This document shows positions 7,412 to 14,854 of a stretch of DNA of 20,038 nt, piece by piece. Origin of the DNA: a virus; IMG/VR virus record IMGVR_UViG_3300009008_000308, positions 1 through 20,038 of that record; one strand, written 5' to 3'. The notes below the pieces were generated by a model. That model made no database searches. It saw nothing but the letters and a program-made list of their open reading frames with translations, and was not told where the DNA came from. Numbering within the stretch: the stretch's first letter is position 1; every line of letters starts with the position of its first letter. The position numbers were made by a program, and so were the translations under genes.

Positions 7412-7949
7412 ATAGTTTTATAAAATCCACCAAGGAGGGTGGTATTCTTTTGTTGGTTTTTTTTGAGGCAAAAGTTTGAGCTTTTCCGCCAATATTCATT
7501 CCGATCGTTTTGCCGCTCCTTGTTTTGTAAATTCCTGCTCCATTACCCATTGCAGAAAACTTACTGGTGCCACCTAGCGATGTATTACCACTGAGCCCTT
7601 TTACAATATCATTTAATTTTACTTTTTTATTTTGTTCGTACAAATCAAGGCGCGTTGCCCAATTAACAAATGCACCGCGGTCGACCCAGTTACTAGAAAA
7701 TGGATCATTTTTGTGAGCAGGGCCGCCTATTTTAATATTGATCTTTTTCTTTAGTTTTAGAGAAATATCTTCACCATCTTCATCATTGATTTCTTTTGCA
7801 GGTTCGTCATATGGAAAACCGGGGGCTTTTGAAAGTGTTGTTCCAACTGATGGTTTGGTTTTAGCTCTTGATGAGACCGCACCGTAGCTACCTGGTGATT
7901 TTACATCAGATCTCAAAGAAATATATCTTTCATACAAAAATGATGTCAT
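7383..7949 (-). CDS. Unknown 188-aa protein of the capsid gene block
   Basis: I do not recognise this protein. The N-terminal third (MTSFLYERYISLRSDVKSPG) is Ser/Gly/Pro-rich and looks flexible. An acidic patch (INDEDGED) is followed by a basic strand (LKLKKKINIKIGG), then GAFVNWATRLDLYEQNK, a Gly-rich central part with GNGAGIYKTRSGKTIGMNIG, and a helical end (PPSLVDFIKLYAEED). No signal peptide or membrane segment is visible. No Shine-Dalgarno site is seen before the ATG at 7949, and the gene starts nine bases after the stop of its neighbour, so translation may be coupled. Its end overlaps the bS21 gene. Position between protease and scaffold suggests a minor head or internal protein, but nothing in the sequence proves this. 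Confidence 0.75.
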   Translation of the reverse strand: MTSFLYERYISLRSDVKSPGSYGAVSSRAKTKPSVGTTLSKAPGFPYDEPAKEINDEDGEDISLKLKKKINIKIGGPAHKNDPFSSNWVDRGAFVNWATRLDLYEQNKKVKLNDIVKGLSGNTSLGGTSKFSAMGNGAGIYKTRSGKTIGMNIGGKAQTFASKKTNKRIPPSLVDFIKLYAEEDGKEI

Positions 7950-7958
7950 AATAATGCT

Positions 7959-8456
7959 TTAGCTTTGTGGCGAGCTAACTCCCAAACCGTAAGATCCCAT
8001 TCTTAATAATGAAATATCTTGAGAAGTAACTTTTGGATTTTTTAATCCATCTCCAGAAAAGTCGCCGCCGCCCGGCCTATTTGGAATAACAATGTTTTCT
8101 TGTTCACCTGCATCATTTGGTGCAGCAACATTAGGAACATATGGGCTGGCTACTTGATTTCCCTTATTGTCTTTTGATACAGCATTTAAATCTGGTGCGT
8201 CAACAAAATCTCTACTAAATGAATTTAATCCAAACCCGCTTCCTTTTTGGCCTTCTCCAGCAAGAGTACCATCAAGACAAAGATCTTCAAATTTTTGTTT
8301 TACCTCAGCATCTCCTGCTGCAGAATAAATTGGTGACTTGGGAAATGCGTCACGAAGTTGCTCATCATTTCTATTTCCTGGCAAACCTGGATTTTGCGGT
8401 TTGTTAACTTGAAATATATTTCCCATACTTGAGTGCGAAAAATTTGATCCGGCCAT
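7959..8456 (-). CDS. Unknown 165-aa Gly/Asn/Pro-rich protein of the capsid gene block
   Basis: Not recognised. The start ATG at 8456 follows AGGAGA with good spacing. The composition is rich in Gly, Asn, Ser, Pro and Asp with little predicted helix apart from AAGDAEVKQKFEDLCLD near residues 46-62. The C-terminal half has a Gly-rich run (PNRPGGGDFSGDG) and ends LLRMGSYGLGVSSPQS. Such low-complexity, polar sequence without membrane segments suits a minor virion or scaffold-associated protein. It is transcribed with the protease and capsid genes. Its single cysteine and lack of motifs argue against an enzyme. Function unknown. Confidence 0.75.
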   Translation of the reverse strand: MAGSNFSHSSMGNIFQVNKPQNPGLPGNRNDEQLRDAFPKSPIYSAAGDAEVKQKFEDLCLDGTLAGEGQKGSGFGLNSFSRDFVDAPDLNAVSKDNKGNQVASPYVPNVAAPNDAGEQENIVIPNRPGGGDFSGDGLKNPKVTSQDISLLRMGSYGLGVSSPQS

Positions 8457-8500
8457 AGTATTCTCCTATCACTAGTAAGTATAGAGTCTTTAAATTAAAT

Positions 8501-8917
8501 TCAAGATGTTTCATCAAAAGCTAGCATTGCCCAATTTGATGAACCTTCAAATAAATCTGTGGGATTGGAGGCAGCAGCGGCATGTGTTGCACGATCTGCC
8601 CCAGGGGGAACAGGAACTGTTGATGAGTGCTGCAATTGCTCTTGTAGCGTAGTTTTTGCTGTATCTGTAAATATAGATTGCATAATCGGATCTTTAGTAA
8701 TTCCTTCAACAGTGCTGCTAATTTTTTGATCAAGATTTTTATCAAACTTAATTTTATCAAGTGCGCTTGGTCTTGCTGCTCGAGCTCTTTTTTTTGTTTT
8801 TTTAGCTACCGCTCTAGTCTCAGATATGACTTGGGCTTCGCTACCTAACCCTTCTGCTAGTACTTCAAGCAAACATTCTTTAACTAGGTTTTTAAGCTGT
8901 GTTTTAGTAATTTTCAT
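8501..8917 (-). CDS. Small basic protein with MKITK-type N terminus; possible capsid-targeted internal protein
   Basis: 138 residues. It begins MKITKTQLKNLVKECLLEVL then AEGLG, a helical N terminus of a type (MKITKxQLKxLIKE) seen in other marine phage proteins. VLAEG (19-23) fits the gp21 cleavage rule (L-x-E) and also occurs near the N terminus of the capsid protein in this window (8-12). After it comes a strongly basic stretch (AKKTKKRARAARPS), then helices and a polar tail. T4 internal proteins IPI-IPIII have a similar plan: a short N-terminal capsid-targeting peptide cut by gp21, then a basic body packed with DNA. By that analogy this could be a packaged internal protein. The analogy is inference. 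AGGA lies twelve bases before the ATG; no closer ribosome binding site is seen. Confidence 0.75.
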   Translation of the reverse strand: MKITKTQLKNLVKECLLEVLAEGLGSEAQVISETRAVAKKTKKRARAARPSALDKIKFDKNLDQKISSTVEGITKDPIMQSIFTDTAKTTLQEQLQHSSTVPVPPGADRATHAAAASNPTDLFEGSSNWAMLAFDETS

Positions 8918-8931
8918 TATAGTTTTATTTC

Positions 8932-9384
8932 CTAACCTACACCATCATACTCTGACGAACCTGTCAAAACTGGAAATTGTCTATGATTTATTGGTGAAAG
9001 CCCGGCAAAAATTGAAAATCCACTATTGACGGCGCCATCTCTTCTGAAGTAAAGTTCTTTGCATCGTATTTCTAATCTTGGCGTTGTAGATCCGCTAGAT
9101 AGGATAAAATAGTTTTTTCTTTCGGCAGGATTAACATCTTCACCATTTACTTGATTAGAACCCGTAACGCCACCTTTGGCACTTACTCCGTTATCTGTAA
9201 ATCCAATTCTAAGATCATTTCCTGCTGTTTCTTTGACAATAAAAAATCGTGTTGCGCTAGGAAACTTAACTCTAATAGCAGTAGTTCCTACTTCACTTCC
9301 TGCTGACGTTGTTACAAATGGTACAGCAGATAATTGATATGATGCAACATCTGATGGGCCTGCTTGCGGATAATTAAGAGGCAT
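8932..9384 (-). CDS. Probable virion surface / head decoration protein
   Basis: 150 residues; start ATG at 9384 shares its A with the TAA of the protease gene (TAATG), with GGAG seven bases before. The sequence is almost wholly beta-prone: TTAIRVKFPSATRFFIVKET, DLRIGFTDNGV, KNYFILSSGS, PRLEIRCKELYFRRD, GFSIFAGLS and a C-terminal PVLTGSSEYDGVG. Alternating strands with Gly/Asn turns and a NYFIL-to-ELYF core fit a jelly-roll or immunoglobulin-like fold of the type used for decoration proteins. I recall similar proteins in other phage head modules but cannot name a family with certainty. Position next to the prohead protease supports a head role. Confidence 0.7.
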   Translation of the reverse strand: MPLNYPQAGPSDVASYQLSAVPFVTTSAGSEVGTTAIRVKFPSATRFFIVKETAGNDLRIGFTDNGVSAKGGVTGSNQVNGEDVNPAERKNYFILSSGSTTPRLEIRCKELYFRRDGAVNSGFSIFAGLSPINHRQFPVLTGSSEYDGVG

Positions 9385-9998
9385 TATTTATCTCCATTCC
9401 ACTCTAAGATCTTGTTCATCGATCTATTGATTTTATCGTTTTTTCCAAAATATGATTGAACACTCAAAATTTCATCTTGAGAAAGTTCTCTTGCTTCTTT
9501 CATAACAAAGGCTCCTGGCGTTGATGGCTCAGAAACGATATCCCAACAAATAAGCTGGAAGTCATCTTGCACTACTTGATGTCCTCCCTGTGTTTTTGTT
9601 GATCCCACTCCTCGAGATGAAATACCGATTTTGACACCAGATTCAACTAGGCTTTTGAGTATTTTTCCTGCGGGTGTATCTAATACTTCAAGCGTCCCAA
9701 GGCATACATCGCCCTCCATATGCGCCTCTCTAATGATATGAGAAACATTTTTGAGTTCGACAACAGAGGTATCAGGATGATCAAGTTCTCCGAGGGCACG
9801 ACCTTCTTCAATAAATCTTTGATAGTTTCTAACTTCTCGTGCCAAAACTGCTAGCGGATAAACTCTTCCGTTTTGATTTAATGTGTCAGCTTTTTGGAGT
9901 ATTCCTTTCATAAGAAATTTTCCATCGCTTCTTTCATCTTGTTCTTTAACTAATTGAGAATTATACTCAAAAGGTATATATTCAGCTAAGAGTTTCAT
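9384..9998 (-). CDS. 21: Prohead core protease, T4 gp21-like
   Basis: 204 residues, close to T4 gp21 (212). The serine protease of the herpesvirus-assemblin-like fold (prohead protease family) is recognised from GELDHP (70-75, catalytic His74) and GISSRGVGS (125-133, catalytic Ser127 or Ser128). An Asp-containing WDIVSEPST follows (152-160), and KGILQKADTLNQNGRVYP (31-48) is the conserved N-terminal region. It cleaves the scaffold, the capsid protein and internal proteins at (I/L)-x-E sites once the prohead is built, and then itself. Its start overlaps the preceding gene by four bases (ATGA), with AGGAG eight bases upstream. The order portal, unknown, protease matches T4 portal, 67/68, 21. 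Confidence 0.93.
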   Translation of the reverse strand: MKLLAEYIPFEYNSQLVKEQDERSDGKFLMKGILQKADTLNQNGRVYPLAVLAREVRNYQRFIEEGRALGELDHPDTSVVELKNVSHIIREAHMEGDVCLGTLEVLDTPAGKILKSLVESGVKIGISSRGVGSTKTQGGHQVVQDDFQLICWDIVSEPSTPGAFVMKEARELSQDEILSVQSYFGKNDKINRSMNKILEWNGDK

Positions 9999-10828
9999 TC
10001 TTTAACTCCTTTTAAATTTTCATTAAGTTCAACAACTTCAAGCGCCTTTGAGACAACACTGTCAGTTAAGTCATCAACATTAAGATCTTTAATGTTTTCT
10101 ATTACACCTTTTGCTCTTTTGATAAAGTAGTCATTTTGTGTATCGGCATACTCTTCCAAAGATTTTGCTGTTGACTCACAAATTAAATTAATTTTTTGAC
10201 AAAGAACTTCTTTATTTTCTTCAATTGCGTATAGATTAATAATTTCAGATTGAAGACTATTAAGATTAGACTCATATTTTCTTTTTAGCTTATCAGTAGC
10301 AACTTTCACTACTAAGCTATCAATATCTGGATTAACTTCTTCTGATTTTATTTCTTCTTTTTCTCGAGATAGAGATTCGAAAATTAGTTTTTCATACTTT
10401 ACGACAGTGTTGACGTCTAAATCTTTTTCTTGACGCCAGTATTTGATAAGCATTGATGCAGTAGCGTAAGATTTATATTGAGGAACTGACTCTGTGTATA
10501 CAGCTTGCTGGCCAAATGTATGATTTATTTCTTTTATTAGATTGTCTTTTTCAATCTTTAGTGCCTTTGAATCAAATCTTAAGGCAGCATTTCTTGCTTC
10601 TTGCAAAACAGCAGATGCAACTACTTCAGATCCTACAGGAACATTTACCATAGCATTAATTAGTCTATACTCCTTGTGAAGCTCTGTCCCAGCAGCAAAA
10701 TACTTTTTAATAATAGATTTAGAAATATTTGCATTTGTATTATCACCCTCAACCAAGGAACGAGATATTTTTCTTATTAAAAACTCGTATAAGAGTCCAG
10801 AGTTTCTTTTTTTATTATGTCTTGCCAT
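9995..10828 (-). CDS. Unknown 277-aa helical protein in the gp67/gp68 (prohead core) position
   Basis: Start taken as ATG at 10828 (MARHNKKRNSGLLYEFLIRK) because AGGGAG lies six bases before it; a TTG 15 bases further upstream overlaps that site and is unlikely. The protein is almost all helical and highly charged, with coiled-coil-like stretches (about 155-275). A recognisable opening NKKRNSGLLYEFLIRKISRS is probably the conserved part. There is no enzymatic motif. It overlaps the portal end by 14 bases and the protease start by 4. In T4 the genes between portal and protease encode prohead core proteins gp67 and gp68, so a role in core assembly is a reasonable positional guess, not a homology claim. 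Confidence 0.75.
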   Translation of the reverse strand: MARHNKKRNSGLLYEFLIRKISRSLVEGDNTNANISKSIIKKYFAAGTELHKEYRLINAMVNVPVGSEVVASAVLQEARNAALRFDSKALKIEKDNLIKEINHTFGQQAVYTESVPQYKSYATASMLIKYWRQEKDLDVNTVVKYEKLIFESLSREKEEIKSEEVNPDIDSLVVKVATDKLKRKYESNLNSLQSEIINLYAIEENKEVLCQKINLICESTAKSLEEYADTQNDYFIKRAKGVIENIKDLNVDDLTDSVVSKALEVVELNENLKGVKE

Positions 10829-12701
10829 TAATATCTCCCTCAACGAGTAAAGCAGAAGACTTGTCTATATTACCTATGCTTTTCTCAAGACTTTTTATTG
10901 TTTGTTTAAGCTGTGAATTCATTTGATTCTGGACCTGTGTTTGATTTTCAAATCTCAAAGCTGTCCCAAGAACAACCTCTCTATCATCAACAGCATTATT
11001 AGTATATCTTTCTTTTCTTGGAGTCGTTGTTCTAGTTCCTAAGTGAAATGATCTTTGATCAAACGGTCCAGATTTTCTAGGTAGGCTTCCTGGCTTTCTT
11101 TTTCCAGCAGCATTTTTCACAGTTGAGCTTGGCTTAATTGAAGAGTCAGATTGATTTTTCTCTTTTTCTGGTTCGGGATTATCTGTCCCGAGAAGCAGAT
11201 TATCATCTTTTTTAATTTCTCCTGCCTCAAGCTCCTCTTCTCCAGTCGCTGGGGATTCTTCGCCCGCAGGTTCTTCAAAGCCAGGTACCCCGTGACCTTC
11301 TTCTCCGCCTAAAGTGATTGCCTCAACTTCAAGATCGCGAAGTTTATCTTCTTCTCTTTGCTTTTCAACTAGTTCAATTTCTTCATTTGTCATCCCTAAG
11401 ACTTTTTTACGAAGATAATCTCTTGAAAGCATTCCTTCGGGTGATTGTCCAGCAATCTCAAATTTAGTTCTAAAAAGTTCAAGTTTTTGTTGCTGTGCAA
11501 TTGTTGACGGATTAGAAAGCTTAAGTGAAAAATCGATTAAATCATCACCATCAAATCCGCAAGAGTATAAGTGAATTGCAGCAATTTTATTAAGCTCAGA
11601 TATAAGAACTCTTTGAATTTTGTTAATAGTTCTTGAGAATCTAATATCCTCTTGTGCAAGAGTTGCCTTGCTAGATAGTGCCTCATCATAACCCAGGTAT
11701 GCTTTTGGAACCTTGAGAGCAGCAAATAATTTCTTTTGAATATATTCAACGTCTTCAATAGCAGTCGTATTTGTTCCTCCTGCTAAAGTATCAATTGCTG
11801 TTCCATCACCCTGGCCACGAACTGGAAGAAAATAATCTTCATCAACACTGAGCGGGTTATATCTCAAATCGACGCGTCCGGTTTTCTTATCAATAACTTG
11901 ATTGCTTCGAAGAGCAGACTTTGCTTGTTGCATATATGTTTCTACATCTTCGGGCGGAACGTTCCCTACGTCAATTTTGAATACTCTTCGTTCAGGTGAT
12001 CGGATCACTCTGTATACAAGCATTGCATCTTCAATGAGAATAAGTTGGCGCCAAATTCGTCGAGCTGGTTCAATAACTGATGAACCGTATGGAAGAAATG
12101 CGTCGTTTCCCAGAAGCCTAAAATGTGCGATCTGCCAGTTTTCTAGAACTCTGTTTCCTTGTGTAATCCACCGAAAGCGCACTGCCATTGGATCTTCTGG
12201 ATCAAATCCTTCTTCTCTTTCAATTTCATTGACAGGAACAGGAATCCCGTTCATTACGCCGTCTTCTGGAGAGATATCAAGGAATAAAAAGAAATCTCCA
12301 TACTTACAAAGATTTCTAACCCAGGGATTTAAATTGAAGTCAACATTAAGATTATCATAAAATAACTCTTCTAATGTTTTTCTAATCTTATCATTCTCAG
12401 AATAAATATGAAGAGATCGACCTGTCTCATCTTGTGAGCAGGATTCATCGGCGTAGATATCTAGTGCACTCGAAAGTTCAGGTGTTGCTTCCATTTCTTG
12501 GAAATCTGCATATCGAGACATTCTATCGTACATTCCGTATGCACTAATAGCATTTGAATATACGTGACTCTGCGATTTTTGAAACTGCTGCAGTAACGAG
12601 CCCATATTCGGGGCTCGAGTTGCACGAACTTTTCTTTTGATCAGGGGCCCTGATCTAAAAAGTCTCGTTAGTCTGTTGAAAAAATTATCGTTGTCGGCCA
12701 T
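10815..12701 (-). CDS. 20: Portal protein, T4 gp20-like
   Basis: 628 residues, about 100 longer than T4 gp20 (524). The family core is clear: ELSSALDIYADESCSQDETG, then NVDFNLNPWVRNLCKYGDFF, EDAMLVYRVIRSPERRVFKI, DVGNVPPEDVETYM, DEDYFLPVRGQGDGTAIDTL and EDVEYIQKKLFAALKVPKAY. These form the stem, wing and clip of the twelve-subunit ring at the head vertex, through which gp17 pumps DNA. The additional length is a polar C-terminal tail (about 460-628) rich in Glu, Lys, Pro and Ser with no motifs, probably disordered. AGGAG lies nine to ten bases before the ATG. The gene directly follows gp17 across a 75-base gap, without the sheath and tube genes found there in T4. Confidence 0.95.
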   Translation of the reverse strand: MADNDNFFNRLTRLFRSGPLIKRKVRATRAPNMGSLLQQFQKSQSHVYSNAISAYGMYDRMSRYADFQEMEATPELSSALDIYADESCSQDETGRSLHIYSENDKIRKTLEELFYDNLNVDFNLNPWVRNLCKYGDFFLFLDISPEDGVMNGIPVPVNEIEREEGFDPEDPMAVRFRWITQGNRVLENWQIAHFRLLGNDAFLPYGSSVIEPARRIWRQLILIEDAMLVYRVIRSPERRVFKIDVGNVPPEDVETYMQQAKSALRSNQVIDKKTGRVDLRYNPLSVDEDYFLPVRGQGDGTAIDTLAGGTNTTAIEDVEYIQKKLFAALKVPKAYLGYDEALSSKATLAQEDIRFSRTINKIQRVLISELNKIAAIHLYSCGFDGDDLIDFSLKLSNPSTIAQQQKLELFRTKFEIAGQSPEGMLSRDYLRKKVLGMTNEEIELVEKQREEDKLRDLEVEAITLGGEEGHGVPGFEEPAGEESPATGEEELEAGEIKKDDNLLLGTDNPEPEKEKNQSDSSIKPSSTVKNAAGKRKPGSLPRKSGPFDQRSFHLGTRTTTPRKERYTNNAVDDREVVLGTALRFENQTQVQNQMNSQLKQTIKSLEKSIGNIDKSSALLVEGDINGKT

Positions 12702-12726
12702 TGATTAAACCGCTCCTACATTAGTG

Positions 12727-12740
12727 GTAGTGAGCACTAC
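12727..12740. repeat. Dyad GTAGTG-AG-CACTAC in the gp17-portal gap
   Basis: A perfect 6-bp inverted repeat with a two-base centre. It lies between a promoter-like AT element and the portal ribosome binding site. As RNA it could fold GUAGU/ACUAC with a four-base loop; as DNA it could bind a dimeric regulator. There is no T run, so it is not a terminator. Confidence 0.4.
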
Positions 12741-12743
12741 GAA

Positions 12744-12755
12744 GTATAAATATAA
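12744..12755 (-). promoter_or_regulatory. AT-rich promoter-like element upstream of the portal gene
   Basis: Minus-strand TTATATTTATAC lies 46 bases before the portal ATG, in the one real gap (12702-12776) inside the packaging block. Its TTATATTTA core is identical to the element before the gp13-like gene. No -35 is seen, as expected for a T4-type late promoter, but the match to TATAAATA is poor. The rest of this gap holds only the 12727 dyad and the AGGAG site. Confidence 0.3.
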
Positions 12756-12776
12756 CCTTTTGGTGATTTTGTAAAG

Positions 12777-14384
12777 CTATTTAAGCAACCAATCATAATC
12801 TCTTGCAGGATTTTTCTTCATTCCTCTACCTCTATACTCCTCTTGCTTTACAGGCTTCCAGGGATTATTTGGAAACGGCGAGGGCGTTTCTTGATTAATA
12901 ATAGGGTCTGCAGACGTTGTATCTCTTGACATTGCTGCTAGCATTGCCTTGTTAAGATCTGCATTTGAAGATGTTCCTCCACCATAAATATCAAATAACC
13001 AACCGCCAATTGCAAGACTCATAACTAAGTCATCATGCTGACCTTTCATCGCCTGGGCTTTTTGACCTTTCCATACGAATGTTTTCATTTCTTCATAAAG
13101 ACGCTGGGAATAACTCTTGAGCATCTTATTTCTTATTATCTCTTCTAGCTTTGAGATAATTTGAATTCTTGAATGTCCTTGTGTTGAAAATCCGGGTATT
13201 TCATTCACAGAAGATGGCGTGTAGCCACCCAGATAGCCTCCTGCGGACTTTTGATAAAACATGTTAGGATAATCAAGGTCTTTAAGCTTCATTACCGTTG
13301 TATAGCCAAACGTGTTATTCTCAGGGGCAAGTAAAGCATTGTTATACATACGTCCCACCTCATCAAGCATTTCTCCAAATCTATCTGGGGGCACTTTTCC
13401 TTTATATTCAGCTACGATCTCTGACGTTGTTACGTCTATCACGTGGAATGTTGAATAATCTTTTGCATCACCTCTTGCAACGTCTGCAGACATGACGTAT
13501 TTGTGTGCTGAAAGCGGGAACTCCCAAATCCAGCAATTTCTATCATGAAACTTTCTGTCTCTTGGTGGGCGTATCGACTCTCTCATCCACTCAAGGTGGT
13601 CCATTTGCAAGAATGTCTCACCTGATGCTACAAAGTCACAAAGCAACTCCTGCGCAATTTGACGCTTAGACATGTTTTTAGTCTCAACATCAAACCATTC
13701 TTCGTCTCTTTCTGGGTGTACATGCCAGGGAAGATTAATAGGGTTAAACTTGTTTTCACCCTGGATTGCCTCTGTATAAAGCTTGTGGTATTGACCACCA
13801 ACTCCATTTGGAGTAGATAAAATAATTGCGTCTCCGCCTGTTGATAGTGTAGGATATAAACCCATCCACAAAGTATCAAAGTTTTTAACAAATGCAGCCT
13901 CATCAATGATTAGAAGGGAAAGCGCCTCTGAGCGTCCTGCATCATCTGATGTTGGCACTGCCTTGACAACTGAGCCGTGACTAAATTCGATTGTTTGTTT
14001 GTTGTCACCCGTTACTTGGGGAAGTACGAGCCAAGCTGGTAAAGCACGAAGCATTACTTTTACTTTTTTAATAAAGTTTTGTGCAACGGCGAGTTTTGTT
14101 GCAATAATCAATATGTTCTTATCACGCTGAAAGATAGCCATCCAAAGCGCGTATGCAGCAACTAAAGTTGAGAGCCCAAGCTGTCGAGACTTTAAAACAA
14201 TATTAAATCGATTGTCTTTAAAATCAATTAAACAGTCATCTTGAAATTCATATGTATCAAACGAAACTAGGCCGCGAGTTGCATGCTGGATCTTTACATA
14301 CTTGTTCATAAAGTATCGCGGATCTTTTCCGCAACGAATGATCTCTTTTACTTGTTTTTGCTTGCTAAGTGCCTGTCTCGACAT
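12777..14384 (-). CDS. 17: Large terminase subunit, T4 gp17-like
   Basis: 535 residues (T4 gp17 is 610). ATPase domain: Q motif region around 45-50 (YEFQDD), Walker A KSRQLGLST (65-73), Walker B LLIIDE (157-162, D161 E162) and coupling motif STPNG (190-194). Nuclease domain with RNase H fold: ADVARGDAKDYS (300-311, D301), LAPENNTFG (352-360, E355) and KGQHDDLVMSLA (447-458, D451/D452). Walker A lacks the usual GKT/GKS lysine: position 71 is Leu where T4 has Lys (SRQLGKTT), but K65 opens the motif, as in other deviant terminase P-loops. It pumps DNA through the portal and cuts the concatemer. Its ATG shares a base with the stop of the 143-aa gene (TAATG); only a weak GTGAG is seen upstream, so translational coupling is likely. 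Confidence 0.96.
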   Translation of the reverse strand: MSRQALSKQKQVKEIIRCGKDPRYFMNKYVKIQHATRGLVSFDTYEFQDDCLIDFKDNRFNIVLKSRQLGLSTLVAAYALWMAIFQRDKNILIIATKLAVAQNFIKKVKVMLRALPAWLVLPQVTGDNKQTIEFSHGSVVKAVPTSDDAGRSEALSLLIIDEAAFVKNFDTLWMGLYPTLSTGGDAIILSTPNGVGGQYHKLYTEAIQGENKFNPINLPWHVHPERDEEWFDVETKNMSKRQIAQELLCDFVASGETFLQMDHLEWMRESIRPPRDRKFHDRNCWIWEFPLSAHKYVMSADVARGDAKDYSTFHVIDVTTSEIVAEYKGKVPPDRFGEMLDEVGRMYNNALLAPENNTFGYTTVMKLKDLDYPNMFYQKSAGGYLGGYTPSSVNEIPGFSTQGHSRIQIISKLEEIIRNKMLKSYSQRLYEEMKTFVWKGQKAQAMKGQHDDLVMSLAIGGWLFDIYGGGTSSNADLNKAMLAAMSRDTTSADPIINQETPSPFPNNPWKPVKQEEYRGRGMKKNPARDYDWLLK

Positions 14385-14815
14385 TAGACACTCACGTTAT
14401 AAACTGTATTCCGTCTATAATAAACAGTGCGATGTGGACTGTTGGGATTGTAGTTAATTAGCTCGATACTATCTGTCGTCTTTTCTTTGTCTTCCTTGAG
14501 CTTAAGCGTTTCTTTTGTCGCAGACTTGAATTCTTTTTTAAGATTTGAAATATAGTCTCTAACTAAAGAAATTGCTTCTCTTTCAGCTTCATCAGAAACC
14601 TTATGCCCTGCAAGAGATAAACGACTTTCATGCTCAGCAATGTTTATAATAGTTACAAACTTAACAATGAGCTGATCTTCACCTGACTCACCTGAAAGAT
14701 TTGATTTGATTGATCGGCCGGCAGGAACTTGATATCCTGTCTCCCCTGTTGATGAGTATCCGAATGATGTGTCAATTAGCTGCCCAATTGCATTTACTTG
14801 TTCTACTGATAGCAT
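14384..14815 (-). CDS. Unknown 143-aa protein in the small-terminase (gp16) position
   Basis: I do not recognise the sequence. It starts ATG at 14815 after an AGAGGT-like site. The N-terminal part (MLSVEQVNAIGQLIDTSFGY) is a short helix, the middle has a strand-like LIVKFVTIINIAEHESRL, then a long charged helix (EREAISLVRDYISNLKKEFK followed by KETLKLKEDKE, about 88-112) that could form a coiled coil, and the end is aromatic and basic (RTVYYRRNTVYNVSV). Position immediately before gp17, with overlapping stop and start, is where T4 encodes gp16. The single long helix also recalls gp16, but no helix-turn-helix is obvious, so gp16 is only a candidate; a small neck, tail or capsid protein is also possible. 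Confidence 0.7.
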   Translation of the reverse strand: MLSVEQVNAIGQLIDTSFGYSSTGETGYQVPAGRSIKSNLSGESGEDQLIVKFVTIINIAEHESRLSLAGHKVSDEAEREAISLVRDYISNLKKEFKSATKETLKLKEDKEKTTDSIELINYNPNSPHRTVYYRRNTVYNVSV

Positions 14816-14840
14816 ATTTTTACCTCTGTTGGTGTTATTA

Positions 14841-14846
14841 ATTATA
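14841..14846 (-). promoter_or_regulatory. Possible -10 element before the packaging genes
   Basis: TATAAT on the minus strand in GCGCTATAATTAATAACACC, 26 bases before the start of the 143-aa gene, in the 39-base gap that separates DNA-metabolism genes from packaging genes. The -35 region at 17 bases is poor. TATAATTAATA partly resembles a T4 late -10. Confidence 0.3.
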
Positions 14847-14854
14847 GCGCAAAC

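Noticed and set aside
11902-12360. 152-codon plus-strand frame
   Set aside because: Lies wholly inside the well-identified portal gene and has no recognisable protein features.
12727-12740. Dyad as a terminator after gp17
   Set aside because: Short stem and no following T run; reported as a dyad only.
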